Position numbers and translations under genes: made by a program | Shown: positions 8,346-16,546 of the stretch, one piece after another | Numbering within the stretch: position 1 is the stretch's first letter | Layout: each line of letters starts with the position of its first letter | Assembly (NCBI RefSeq): GCF_007003975.1 | Contig: NZ_VFTC01000025.1 | Coordinates: forward strand, 45,173 to 109,172 | Length of the DNA: 64,000 nt | Reading direction: 5' to 3' | Source: Mesorhizobium sp. WSM4306 | GTDB lineage: Bacteria; Pseudomonadota; Alphaproteobacteria; Rhizobiales; Rhizobiaceae | The notes under the pieces: model-generated | Databases searched by the model: none | What the model saw: only the letters and a program-made list of their open reading frames with translations | What the model was told of the DNA's origin: nothing

Positions 8346-9593
8346 TTAATCGATGCCAGGCTGACCTTCCACCTCTGCTCGCAGTTGATCGAGATAGTTG
8401 TCCGCGAAATCGATTTTCAGTTCCACGAACAAAGGCAGGTGATCGCTCATCTGGAAGGTCCGCCATTCATCTAGGTAATATGCAAGTCGTGCGGCCTTAT
8501 CGTCAATAAGTTTGGTGTCGGCCGCTATACTGACATTCGCAGCAGCAATTGCTTTTGTTGCCACCTTCTTCTTGCTTTCGGAGGTGGCCGCTGCAAATTC
8601 CTGCTCCGCCTTCGCGAGATCAACCCTGGCTCCCGCAATACGCTTGTTGATGATTTGTAGAAGCGACGGATCGTGTTCGCTAAAGTCCTCATCGCGGAAA
8701 ACGCAAGAGAAGAGGTTGAAGACCCCGTGCGCTTTGCCACTTTCTGGATTAGCGAGTGCTACCTCGTCCTTTTTCGGCAAAAAGGAAATCTGGTCGTAAA
8801 ACTTCGTCTGCTTGGCGTTGCTCCCCTCTTTGTTCCGGAACACCTGAAAGCCATGCTTAGCCAGAGCGTCAAAAGTCTGCCCCTCGAAATTCTCGATATT
8901 GAAGTCACCGACGAGTATGTGATTGTAAGCCACATCAGCCTTGGCTCGATTGGCGATGAATCTCGCTACGCTGTCTATCTCAGCGACGCGCCGTTTGTAT
9001 TCCGCCGAGTTGATTGAATCCGCGCCATAATAGATATGCACCGTAGCGAAATTGAACTTGAACCAGCCAGCTTGGAAGGTGCAAGAGAATGGCGTGCGTG
9101 CAAATTGCCGCTCCTTGGTCACATCCGAAATCTGCTGTTCGAAGGGTAGCACGATTTCACCGGCAATTCCCTTGAAGGTGATCTTGCTGCGGTTGAAAAT
9201 GAACCCGAGGCGCTCGCTGTTCCCTCCTGGCCCTTCGGTAATGTCGGTGATGATGAAGGTGTGAGTCGGTCCAAGTATGCTCATCAACTGTTCAAATGGG
9301 GTTAGATCGTCGCATATCTCCTGTACCGCGATGATGTCGAATGCTGCAATCATTTCGGCGAGATAGTAGAATGACTCCTCTAATCGCGGGCCATAACCAA
9401 ATCTATTGTCATCGAAGTTGCGTATGTTCCAAGTTCCGAGAAGAAGCGTTGAGCTCGCGGTCCTATTCGGCATATTTTCTCGAATTGCGTCTCGAATCCT
9501 AGCTAGGCCATCGATAGCCCGCAACCTCGCAACTCGCCTGAGTTTTGGCTCCAGTTGAGAGAAAGCGTACTTTAGCTTCCAGTAGGCAACCAT
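8346..9593 (-). CDS. Endonuclease/exonuclease/phosphatase (EEP) family protein
   Basis: The 415-residue protein carries the EEP superfamily motifs: TWNIRNFDD, then AVQEICDD with the metal-binding Glu, HILVGDFNIEN with Asp-x-Asn, and MSDHLPLFVEL with the final Asp-His pair. This is the fold of DNase I, exonuclease III and inositol phosphatases; substrate is not predictable. A coiled-coil-like insertion (about residues 310-370, rich in Ala, Lys and Glu) precedes the last motif. The start is the ATG at 9593; a TTG 12 bases upstream is less likely. The gene is visibly richer in A+T than its neighbours, which suggests acquisition. Confidence 0.8.
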   Translation of the reverse strand: MVAYWKLKYAFSQLEPKLRRVARLRAIDGLARIRDAIRENMPNRTASSTLLLGTWNIRNFDDNRFGYGPRLEESFYYLAEMIAAFDIIAVQEICDDLTPFEQLMSILGPTHTFIITDITEGPGGNSERLGFIFNRSKITFKGIAGEIVLPFEQQISDVTKERQFARTPFSCTFQAGWFKFNFATVHIYYGADSINSAEYKRRVAEIDSVARFIANRAKADVAYNHILVGDFNIENFEGQTFDALAKHGFQVFRNKEGSNAKQTKFYDQISFLPKKDEVALANPESGKAHGVFNLFSCVFRDEDFSEHDPSLLQIINKRIAGARVDLAKAEQEFAAATSESKKKVATKAIAAANVSIAADTKLIDDKAARLAYYLDEWRTFQMSDHLPLFVELKIDFADNYLDQLRAEVEGQPGID

Positions 9594-9665
9594 TCTTCGC
9601 CCCAACTACTTTTCAATAAGTACAATAGAAGCACGACTCGAGTCTTTTTCAAAGCGGCCCCCCTC

Positions 9666-9683
9666 CTGACAGCCTGCTGTCAG
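9666..9683. promoter_or_regulatory. Inverted repeat upstream of uvrB
   Basis: CTGACAG and CTGTCAG face each other across the four bases CCTG, a perfect 7-bp dyad. It lies about 75 bases before the uvrB start. The sequence does not fit the alphaproteobacterial LexA box (GTTC, seven bases, GTTC). It could be an operator for an unknown dimeric regulator acting on uvrB or on the divergent nuclease gene. Confidence 0.4.
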
Positions 9684-9756
9684 CAGCCGCGTTCATCGGC
9701 ACGCCTCGCGCCATCCCGCTCTTTCCATTTTGGCCGATACCTCCCATATTTGGGGC

Positions 9757-12700
9757 ATGGCCAAACTTCCTGTCAAAAAGACACACTCGCTGGCGGGTGA
9801 CACCAACGCTTCGCCGCCCAAGCGGCGCAGCCCGCTGACCGATTTCCTCGATGCCTCGGAGCCCCTGCACAAGGGCGGCTTCGCCGAGGCGCCGCAGGCC
9901 GACTTCACCGGCACGCCGCTGACCGGCTCGATTGCGGACTGGGCCGAGCAGATCGAGCAGGAAGCCGAGAAAGAAGGTCGCCTCTCCGGCAAGGACGGCA
10001 AATCGCCAAAGGCGGCGAAAAAGATCCCGGAGCGCTCCGCCGCGCCGGGACGCAGTTCGCGCGGCACCTCGATGGGCGGTGCGGCCACGGCCCGCGAACG
10101 CACGGCAGCGGGCCTCAACCCGGTCGCCGGCCTCGACATCTCGCTCGAAGACGCCGAGACTATGACCTCAAGCGGGGTCACCGCGACCGTCGCGGCGCTG
10201 TCGGCGCTGATCGAATCCGGCAATCCGCTGCACAAGGACGGCGTGCTGTGGACGCCGCACCGCCCTGCCCGCCCGGAAAAATCCGAAGGCGGCATCGCCA
10301 TCAAGATGGTGTCGGATTTCGAGCCGGCCGGCGACCAGCCGACGGCGATCAAGGATCTCGTCGAAGGCGTCGACAATAACGACCGCACCCAGGTGCTGCT
10401 CGGCGTCACCGGCTCGGGCAAAACCTTCACCATGGCCAAGGTGATCGAGGAAACGCAGCGCCCTGCCTTGATCCTGGCGCCCAACAAGACGCTGGCCGCC
10501 CAGCTCTATTCCGAGTTCAAGAAATTCTTCCCCGACAATGCGGTGGAGTATTTCGTCTCCTATTACGACTACTACCAGCCGGAGGCCTACGTCCCGCGCA
10601 CCGACACCTTCATCGAGAAGGAATCCTCGATCAACGAACAGATCGACCGCATGCGCCACTCGGCGACGCGCTCGCTGCTCGAGCGCGACGACGTCATCAT
10701 CGTCGCCTCGGTGTCCTGCATCTACGGTATCGGTTCGGTCGAGACCTATACGGCGATGACCTTCCAGATGCAGATCGGCGACCGGCTCGACCAGCGCGCT
10801 CTGCTCGCCGACCTCGTTGCCCAGCAATACAAGCGCCAGGACATCAACTTCGTCCGCGGCTCGTTCCGCGTCCGCGGCGACACGATCGAAATCTTCCCGG
10901 CCCACCTTGAGGACCGTGCATGGCGCATCTCGATGTTCGGCGACGAGATCGAGGCGATCACCGAATTCGATCCGCTGACCGGCCAGAAGACCGGCGAGCT
11001 CAAAAGCGTCAAGATCTACGCCAACTCGCACTATGTGACGCCGCGCCCGACGTTGAATCAAGCTATCAAGTCGATCAAGGAAGAGCTCAAGCAGCGCCTG
11101 CAAGAGCTTGAAAAGGCTGGCCGCCTGCTGGAGGCGCAGCGGCTTGAGCAGCGCACCCGCTTCGATCTCGAAATGCTGGAAGCCACCGGTTCCTGTGCCG
11201 GCATCGAGAATTATTCGCGCTATCTCACCGGCCGCCAGCCGGGCGATCCGCCGCCGACCTTGTTCGAATACATCCCCGACAATGCGCTGGTCTTCGTCGA
11301 CGAAAGCCACGTCACCGTGCCGCAGATCGGCGGCATGTATCGCGGCGACTTCAGGCGCAAGGCGACGCTGGCCGAGTATGGCTTCCGCCTGCCCTCCTGC
11401 ATGGACAACCGTCCGCTGCGCTTCGAGGAATGGGACGCCATGCGCCCGCTCTCGGTCGCGGTTTCGGCGACGCCCGGCGGCTGGGAGATGGAACAGGCCG
11501 GCGGCGTGTTCGCCGAGCAGGTCATCCGCCCGACCGGCCTGATCGACCCGCCGGTCGAGGTGCGTCCGGCCAAGAGCCAGGTCGACGATGTCGTCGGCGA
11601 GATCCGCGACACCACGGCCGCCGGCTACCGCACGCTGGTCACGGTGCTGACCAAGCGCATGGCCGAGGACCTGACCGAATATCTGCATGAGCAAGGCATT
11701 CGCGTCCGCTACATGCACTCCGACATCGACACGCTGGAGCGCATCGAGATCCTTAGGGATTTGCGCCTCGGCGCCTTCGACGTGCTGGTCGGCATCAATC
11801 TGTTGCGCGAAGGCCTCGACATTCCCGAATGCGGTTTCGTCGCCATTCTCGATGCTGACAAGGAGGGCTTCCTGCGCTCGGAAACATCGCTGATCCAGAC
11901 CATCGGCCGCGCCGCCAGAAACGTCGACGGCAAGGTCATCCTCTACGCCGACCAGATCACCGGCTCGATGGAGCGGGCGATGGCCGAGACCAACCGCCGC
12001 CGCGAAAAGCAGATGGAGTGGAACGCCGCCAACGGCATCACGCCGGAATCGGTGAAGTCGCGCATCTCCGACATTCTGGATTCGGTCTACGAGAAGGATC
12101 ACGTCCGCGCCGACATCTCGCAGTTCACCGACAGCGCCGGCGCCATGATGGGCAACAATCTGAAGGCCCATCTCGACGCCATGGAGAAACAGATGCGCGA
12201 CGCCGCCGCCAATCTCGACTTCGAAAAGGCCGCCCGCATCCGCGACGAGATCAAGCGGCTGCGCGAGATGGAACTGTCGATCTCCGACGACCCGCTGGCC
12301 AAATACGCCGACATGGAAAGCCCGGTCTCGGGCCGCGAAAAGGGCAAGCACAACAAGGGCGTGGCCAAGCATCGCACGGCTGAGGAACAGGAACGTTTCC
12401 GCAAGCTCGACGAAGCACGCGCCGCCGAAGAGGCCGCCAGGGCCGCCCGGCCCAACCTGTTCCGCAAGCCCGATCTCGACGAGATGGGCGCCGACGGCGC
12501 CGTGTCGGTGAAGAAGCCGCTGTTCGCCAAACCGTCGATCGACGACATGGGGCCTGGTACCGACATGCCTACACCGTCAGGCGCTATGTCGCGTTCGCTG
12601 TTCAAGAAACAGTCGGCGCAGGAAGCGCACGGCTCCGACTTCGGCATTCCGGGCGATGCCACCAAGCCGCTGTTCAAGAAGAATTCGCTTGACGAGATGA

Positions 12701-12930
12701 CGGTGCGGCGGACTGAGAAGCCGGTCGAAGGAAAAGTGCCGGCCAAGCCCCAGCCAATCTCCCCCCTTGTGGGGGAGATGTCCGGCAGGACAGAGGGGGG
12801 CGCGAAGGATCGCAGCGATTCAGCCAAGCCCATCGTCCGCCAGCGCGCTGGTATTGGTTCCTACGAAGACCCAGGCGACGCGCGTCGTGAAAAGCGGCGG
12901 CCTGGCAAGACGGGGCGACCGGGAAAGTAG
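9757..12930 (+). CDS. uvrB: UvrABC excinuclease subunit B with long N- and C-terminal extensions
   Basis: UvrB is the damage-verifying helicase-like subunit of nucleotide excision repair. It is delivered to DNA by UvrA and then recruits UvrC. The core is complete: Walker A GVTGSGKT (about residue 216), the YYDYYQPEAY beta-hairpin that clamps DNA, helicase motifs including VFVDESH and QTIGRAARN, and the C-terminal UVR motif (LDFEKAARIRDEIKRL). The product is about 1057 residues against about 670 in E. coli. Some 175 extra residues precede the core. Beyond the UVR motif lies a low-complexity tail with four copies of an LF-x-K-x-S/D-x-D-E/D-M unit (LFRKPDLDEMG, LFAKPSIDDMG, LFKKQSAQEAHG, LFKKNSLDEMT). 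The last part of the tail is encoded by a dispersed repeat. The ATG at 9757 is preferred to a TTG 27 bases earlier. Confidence 0.95.
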   Translation: MAKLPVKKTHSLAGDTNASPPKRRSPLTDFLDASEPLHKGGFAEAPQADFTGTPLTGSIADWAEQIEQEAEKEGRLSGKDGKSPKAAKKIPERSAAPGRSSRGTSMGGAATARERTAAGLNPVAGLDISLEDAETMTSSGVTATVAALSALIESGNPLHKDGVLWTPHRPARPEKSEGGIAIKMVSDFEPAGDQPTAIKDLVEGVDNNDRTQVLLGVTGSGKTFTMAKVIEETQRPALILAPNKTLAAQLYSEFKKFFPDNAVEYFVSYYDYYQPEAYVPRTDTFIEKESSINEQIDRMRHSATRSLLERDDVIIVASVSCIYGIGSVETYTAMTFQMQIGDRLDQRALLADLVAQQYKRQDINFVRGSFRVRGDTIEIFPAHLEDRAWRISMFGDEIEAITEFDPLTGQKTGELKSVKIYANSHYVTPRPTLNQAIKSIKEELKQRLQELEKAGRLLEAQRLEQRTRFDLEMLEATGSCAGIENYSRYLTGRQPGDPPPTLFEYIPDNALVFVDESHVTVPQIGGMYRGDFRRKATLAEYGFRLPSCMDNRPLRFEEWDAMRPLSVAVSATPGGWEMEQAGGVFAEQVIRPTGLIDPPVEVRPAKSQVDDVVGEIRDTTAAGYRTLVTVLTKRMAEDLTEYLHEQGIRVRYMHSDIDTLERIEILRDLRLGAFDVLVGINLLREGLDIPECGFVAILDADKEGFLRSETSLIQTIGRAARNVDGKVILYADQITGSMERAMAETNRRREKQMEWNAANGITPESVKSRISDILDSVYEKDHVRADISQFTDSAGAMMGNNLKAHLDAMEKQMRDAAANLDFEKAARIRDEIKRLREMELSISDDPLAKYADMESPVSGREKGKHNKGVAKHRTAEEQERFRKLDEARAAEEAARAARPNLFRKPDLDEMGADGAVSVKKPLFAKPSIDDMGPGTDMPTPSGAMSRSLFKKQSAQEAHGSDFGIPGDATKPLFKKNSLDEMTVRRTEKPVEGKVPAKPQPISPLVGEMSGRTEGGAKDRSDSAKPIVRQRAGIGSYEDPGDARREKRRPGKTGRPGK
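12756..12802 (+). repeat. 47-bp double-hairpin repeat, copy 1, inside the uvrB coding region
   Basis: The unit consists of one inverted repeat (ATCTCCCCC and GGGGGAGAT around CTTGT) and a second, smaller one (TGTCC and GGACA around GGCA), ending in a G-tract. It is translated in the uvrB frame as part of SPLVGEMSGRTEGG, a peptide that turns up in unrelated rhizobial proteins wherever this element is read in this frame. It matches the inverted copy at 12956-13002 at 46 of 47 positions. Confidence 0.85.
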
Positions 12931-12955
12931 TTCATTCAAAACGCTGGCGGGACAG

Positions 12956-13002
12956 CGCCCCCCTCTGTCCTGCCGGACATCTCCCCCACGAGGGGGGAGA
13001 TT
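12956..13002 (-). repeat. 47-bp double-hairpin repeat, copy 2, inverted, just downstream of uvrB
   Basis: This is the reverse complement of the copy at 12756-12802 with a single difference (CTCGT against CTTGT in the first loop). It starts 26 bases after the uvrB stop codon. Together the two copies could fold into a long stem enclosing the uvrB 3' end, which may act as a transcript end or stabilising structure. Confidence 0.85.
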
Positions 13003-13328
13003 GGCAGCTGCAGCGCTCCGCCCTGACGGTCCACTTGCCACCAACCCCGCCTTTGGTGTAATCGCTCCCGCACACTGAACGTCTTGTCTTGAAAGGAGGG
13101 CTCACGTGTTTACGTTTCATCGTCACCATCGTCACCATCGCCAGCGTGGCCCGATTTCTGCCCTGCGAGCTAGCTTGCAGGGCTGACCAGGGACATCACG
13201 GGTTTTTCCCGCTTCGATTTTTTGGTCTGTCCTTCGTGGTGCTGCAACGCCGAGCCTGATGGCCGGCACGCGCACCGTCAAAGTGCATCCGGAGTTGCCT
13301 CCGGCTAATTTAGACCAGAGAAATCACA
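13003..13328 (+). promoter_or_regulatory. Structured leader upstream of the ABC-F gene
   Basis: No protein is recognised in these 326 bases, but several dyads are stacked on the ABC-F strand. A 22-base near-palindrome begins CCCTGC and ends GCAGGG (around 13163-13184). A small GGG-TTTTT-CCC hairpin follows, with a run of six T residues soon after (about 13199-13223). A CCGGAG-TTGC-CTCCGG hairpin (about 13290-13305) lies close to the start codon. The arrangement hairpin, T-run, late hairpin is compatible with transcription attenuation, which is known for some antibiotic-resistance ABC-F genes. This is inference. Confidence 0.4.
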
Positions 13329-14855
13329 ATGGCCCTGATCAGCCTCAAATCCCTTGGCGTCACCCTGAGTGCGCCGCTGTTTTCCAACCTCGACCTCACC
13401 ATCGGCACCGGCGACCGGCTCGGCATCGTTGCCGCCAACGGCCGCGGCAAGTCGACCTTGCTGAAGTGCCTGACCGGCGCGATGGAACCGACCTCCGGCG
13501 ACATCACCCGCACGCGCGGCCTGCGCGTCGGCCATGTCGAGCAGTCGGTTCCCCCTGCCCTTCTCGGCCGCACCTTCCATCAGGTGGTGGCCGACGCCTT
13601 GCCGGCCGAGCAGGCCGACAGCGAGATGTGGCGGGTCGACGTGGTGCTGGACTCGCTCGACGTGCCCGAGCCGATGCGCGAGCGACCAATGCAGGCGCTG
13701 AGCGGCGGCTGGCAAAGGCTGGCGCTGATTGCCCGCGTCTGGGTCACCGACCCGGATGTGCTGTTGCTCGACGAACCAACCAACCATCTCGACCTCGCCA
13801 AGATCAGCCAGCTCGAAAGTTGGCTGAACGCGTTGCCGCGCGAGGTGCCGGTGGTCATCGCCAGCCACGACCGCGCCTTCCTTGACGCCGTCACCAACCG
13901 CACGCTCTTCCTGCGTCCGGAAGAATCGCCGGTGTTCACGCTAGCCTATTCGCGGGCGAGGCAGGCTCTCGACGAGCTCGATGCCTCGACGGCGCGCAGG
14001 TTCCAGCGCGACATGAAGGTGGCGCAGCAGCTGCGCAAGCAAGCCGCCAAGCTCAACAACATCGGCATCAATTCCGGCAGCGACCTTTTGACCGTGAAAA
14101 CCAAGCAGTTGAGAGAGCGGGCGGAAAAGCTGGAAGACGCGGCGGTATCGGCGCATCGCGAGAAATCGGCCGGCGCAATCCGGCTGGCCAACCGCGGCAC
14201 CCACGCCAAGGTGCTGATCACGCTTGACGACGCGGCGGTGGAAACGCCCGACGGCACGCTGCTGTTCAAAACCGGCAAGCGCCACATCTGCCAGGGCGAC
14301 CGCATCGTGCTGCTCGGTCGCAACGGCGTCGGCAAGTCGCGTTTCGTCAACTTGATCCGCAACGCCATCGCCGAGCCGGACACGGTGCCGAATGTGAAGG
14401 TGACGCCGTCAACGGTGCTCGGCTACAGCGACCAGGCGCTGGCCGGCATCAGCGGCGACGACACGCCGCTGGCCATGGTCTCGCGCCGCTACGACGTCGG
14501 CGAGCAGCGTGCCCGCTCGCTGCTCGCCGGCGCCGGCGTGGTCATCGAGATGCAGGAGAAGAAGATCGGCGTGCTGTCCGGCGGCCAGAAGGCGCGGCTG
14601 ATGATGCTGGCGCTCAGGCTCGCCAATCCCAACTTCTATCTGCTCGACGAACCGACCAACCATCTCGACATCGATGGCCAGGAAGCGCTGGAAGACGAAT
14701 TGCTCAAGCATCAGGCGAGCTGCGTGCTCGCGTCCCACGACCGTTCCTTCATCCGCGCCATCGGCAACCGCTTCTGGCTGATCGACAGGCGGCGGCTGAC
14801 CGAAGTCGAGGATCCGGAAGAATTCTTCCGATCGGTGGCCGAAGCAGGCGGTTGA
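13329..14855 (+). CDS. ABC-F family ATP-binding protein
   Basis: The 508-residue protein has two ABC ATPase domains in one chain and no membrane segment, the hallmark of ABC-F translation factors and ribosome-protection proteins. Domain 1 has Walker A NGRGKST (residues 37-43), signature LSGGW and Walker B LLLDEPTNHLD. Domain 2 has Walker A GRNGVGKSR (about 330-338), signature LSGGQ and LLDEPTNHLD. The charged linker between the domains (about residues 215-275) includes QLRKQAAKLNN and would reach the ribosomal exit site. Substitution of W for Q in the first signature is unusual but occurs in the family. Whether it confers antibiotic resistance cannot be read from sequence. Confidence 0.9.
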   Translation: MALISLKSLGVTLSAPLFSNLDLTIGTGDRLGIVAANGRGKSTLLKCLTGAMEPTSGDITRTRGLRVGHVEQSVPPALLGRTFHQVVADALPAEQADSEMWRVDVVLDSLDVPEPMRERPMQALSGGWQRLALIARVWVTDPDVLLLDEPTNHLDLAKISQLESWLNALPREVPVVIASHDRAFLDAVTNRTLFLRPEESPVFTLAYSRARQALDELDASTARRFQRDMKVAQQLRKQAAKLNNIGINSGSDLLTVKTKQLRERAEKLEDAAVSAHREKSAGAIRLANRGTHAKVLITLDDAAVETPDGTLLFKTGKRHICQGDRIVLLGRNGVGKSRFVNLIRNAIAEPDTVPNVKVTPSTVLGYSDQALAGISGDDTPLAMVSRRYDVGEQRARSLLAGAGVVIEMQEKKIGVLSGGQKARLMMLALRLANPNFYLLDEPTNHLDIDGQEALEDELLKHQASCVLASHDRSFIRAIGNRFWLIDRRRLTEVEDPEEFFRSVAEAGG

Positions 14856-14914
14856 GGGGCGAAGGATCGACGCTCGATGGACTTATGGGTGATCAATTCG
14901 TCTGTAAATTATCT

Positions 14915-14955
14915 GCTTACATACCCTTGATTTATGTAAGCAATATGTTTACATA
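14915..14955. promoter_or_regulatory. Operator of the higBA toxin-antitoxin pair
   Basis: GCTTACATA (14915-14923) and TATGTAAGC (14933-14941) form a perfect 9-bp inverted repeat with a 9-base spacer. A further TTACATA half-site lies at 14949-14955, 4 bases before the toxin start codon. HigA antitoxins repress their own promoters by binding such dyads, so this is the expected autoregulatory operator. The stretch is much more A+T-rich than the flanking genes. Confidence 0.75.
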
Positions 14956-14959
14956 CGTC

Positions 14960-15238
14960 ATGATCAAGTCCTTCAAGAATAAGGCGCTGTCGGACCTCTT
15001 TCAAACCGGGAAAACCGGCAAGATAGACGCCAAGATGCACAAGCGCATTCTTGTCCGGCTTGACCGCCTGGAAGCTTCAGAGAAGCCGGAGGAGATGAAC
15101 CTCCCCGGCTTCGACTTCCACCCGCTGAAAGGCTTCGATCCCATCCGCTACACGGTCCATGTCAATGGCCCGTGGTGCATCACATTCGAATTCGACGGCA
15201 TGGACGCCGCCCGCGTCGATTTCGAGCAATACCACTGA
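14960..15238 (+). CDS. higB: HigB/RelE-family toxin
   Basis: The 92-residue product starts at the ATG directly after the operator (MIKSFKNKALSDLFQTGKTG). It shows the HigB pattern: an N-terminal helix with KALSDLF, KMHKRILVRLDRLEA, NLPGFDFHPLKG, then GPWCITFEFDG and a terminal V-D-F-E-Q-Y-H in place of the usual V-x-x-x-D-Y-H. Such toxins cleave mRNA on the ribosome. The antitoxin gene follows 27 bases downstream, giving the toxin-first order typical of higBA. An upstream in-frame start at 14852 would overlap the ABC-F gene and add unrelated residues. Confidence 0.88.
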   Translation: MIKSFKNKALSDLFQTGKTGKIDAKMHKRILVRLDRLEASEKPEEMNLPGFDFHPLKGFDPIRYTVHVNGPWCITFEFDGMDAARVDFEQYH

Positions 15239-15265
15239 GGCGGCCAGATTGGAGAAGTTCGACTT

Positions 15266-15574
15266 ATGACCGTGCACAAGCCGACGCGTCCGATTGAGCG
15301 TTGTCCCTCCCACCCGGGAGCGCTGCTTGAAGACATTATCCCGGCAACTGGAAAGACCAAGGTGGAAATCGCAAATCTGCTCGGGATCTCCCGACAGCAG
15401 CTCTATGACATCATCCGCGAAAAGAAACCGGTTTCGCCGGCTGTGGCTGCCCGCCTTGGGAAGCTGTTCGGCGACGGCGCCGCGATCTGGCTTCGGATGC
15501 AAGCGGCTTTCGATGCCTGGCACGCCGAGCGTGAAGTTGATGTTTCAGCCATTCCGACGCTCAAGGTTGCGTAG
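15266..15574 (+). CDS. higA: HigA-family antitoxin
   Basis: This 102-residue helix-turn-helix protein has the HigA (XRE-type) layout. It starts with the SHPGALLEDIIPATGKT segment, then a helix-turn-helix in VEIANLLGISRQQLYDI, and the family motif PVSPAVAARLGKLFGDG. An AIWLRMQAAFDAWHA helix follows. It should neutralise HigB by complex formation and repress the operon through the dyad at 14915-14955. The start has GGAGAAG upstream. Confidence 0.9.
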   Translation: MTVHKPTRPIERCPSHPGALLEDIIPATGKTKVEIANLLGISRQQLYDIIREKKPVSPAVAARLGKLFGDGAAIWLRMQAAFDAWHAEREVDVSAIPTLKVA

Positions 15575-15708
15575 GCACATTCGGCGGCGTCTGAATGGGA
15601 TATCAATTCTGCAGCAAAAAATTTCGACGACCTGTCGGATCGCCTGAACCTGCTGCGTCCTTGGGATGCCGACACGATGATGCCGGCTTCATCTGAGGAG
15701 AAAGCATC

Positions 15709-15882
15709 ATGTCCATTCTGTCATCCATAGGCCGCGTCGCCACCCGTTACGCACAAAACCGCGCCCGCCATCGCAGCGAGCGCGAGCTGCTCGCCCTGCC
15801 GATCGAACTGCGCAAGGATATTGGCTGGCCGGAAATCGTCATCGACGCGCAAAACGGCCCGCGGATCTGCAGGGCGCCCTGA
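15709..15882 (+). CDS. DUF1127 (YjiS-like) small protein
   Basis: A 57-codon gene begins at ATG 15709, with GAGGAG 8 bases upstream. The product is Arg-rich (RYAQNRARHRSERELL) and ends in the DUF1127 signature ALPIELRKDIGWP. Small DUF1127 proteins are abundant in Rhizobiales; some are tied to phosphate, carbon or RNA metabolism, but this one has no assigned role. It is followed at 49 bases by the 3' end of the glutathione S-transferase gene on the other strand. Confidence 0.75.
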   Translation: MSILSSIGRVATRYAQNRARHRSERELLALPIELRKDIGWPEIVIDAQNGPRICRAP

Positions 15883-15931
15883 CCATGCGGTCGGGAAATA
15901 TCGATGCAGGCGGCCGCGGGGCGACCGTTGC

Positions 15932-16546
15932 TCAGTCATTCGTATCGCCCGACAGCGGTGTCGCCTGCATCGATCTGCGCATTTCGAACGCCTCGAACCA
16001 GCGCGTCAGCCGCACCCGCGCGCAAAACGACGGTAGCTGGCGGAACGCCATCCAGGATAGTGTGGTGGCCAGCGCTATGTGGCCGACATGGAGCGGCGCC
16101 TCATCGTCCAGCGTGCTGTCGATCCAGTCGTAGCTCGCCTCGATTTTTTCGCGGTAGCCTTCGGCAAGGGCGCCGTAACGCAATTGTTCGGGTCTTCTTT
16201 CCGTCTCCCAGCGCAAGGCTATGCCCGTCTGCGCCAACCCCTGGGCAACTGCTTGCAGCCGCAACGCTTGCCAGCGCGCCTCGCCGTCTGGCGGCAGCAG
16301 TTTGCGGCCGTCATGCAGCGTGTCGAGATAGGCGCAGATGACATCGGAATCGAAGAGCGGCGACGCGTCCGGCCGCAACAGCACCGGCACCTTGCCAAGC
16401 GGGTTTTCGGAATAGACGCGCGCATTGCGCAAAGTCGGGCTGGTCTCGTGATGAATGACCTCGAGCCGGTCGGCAAGGCCGACTTCATGGGCGAAGACCA
16501 GTGCCTTGCGCGCGAAGGGCGAGTGGGTCTGGTAGTAGAGGATCAT
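15932..16546 (-). CDS. Glutathione S-transferase family protein
   Basis: The 204-residue protein has an N-terminal thioredoxin-like domain (MILYYQTHSPFARKALVFAHEVGL) in which the glutathione-site serine or cysteine position is in THSPFARK. NPLGKVPVLL carries the cis-proline, and LFDSDVICAYLD carries the Glu/Asp-Ser gamma-glutamyl-binding site. A helical C-terminal domain follows. The enzyme would conjugate or reduce substrates with glutathione in the cytoplasm. The start is the ATG at 16546; no operon partner is apparent. Confidence 0.85.
   Translation of the reverse strand: MILYYQTHSPFARKALVFAHEVGLADRLEVIHHETSPTLRNARVYSENPLGKVPVLLRPDASPLFDSDVICAYLDTLHDGRKLLPPDGEARWQALRLQAVAQGLAQTGIALRWETERRPEQLRYGALAEGYREKIEASYDWIDSTLDDEAPLHVGHIALATTLSWMAFRQLPSFCARVRLTRWFEAFEMRRSMQATPLSGDTND

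Noticed and set aside
10168..12372. Very long open frame (about 734 codons) antisense to uvrB
   Set aside because: Its composition (rich in Asp, His, Val, Arg, Gly and Leu in runs) is that of the complement of GC-rich coding DNA, no domain is visible, and uvrB on the other strand is certain.
13118..13142. CGTCACCAT tandem units as a CRISPR or VNTR
   Set aside because: Only two to three 9-base units with no spacers; too short to call.
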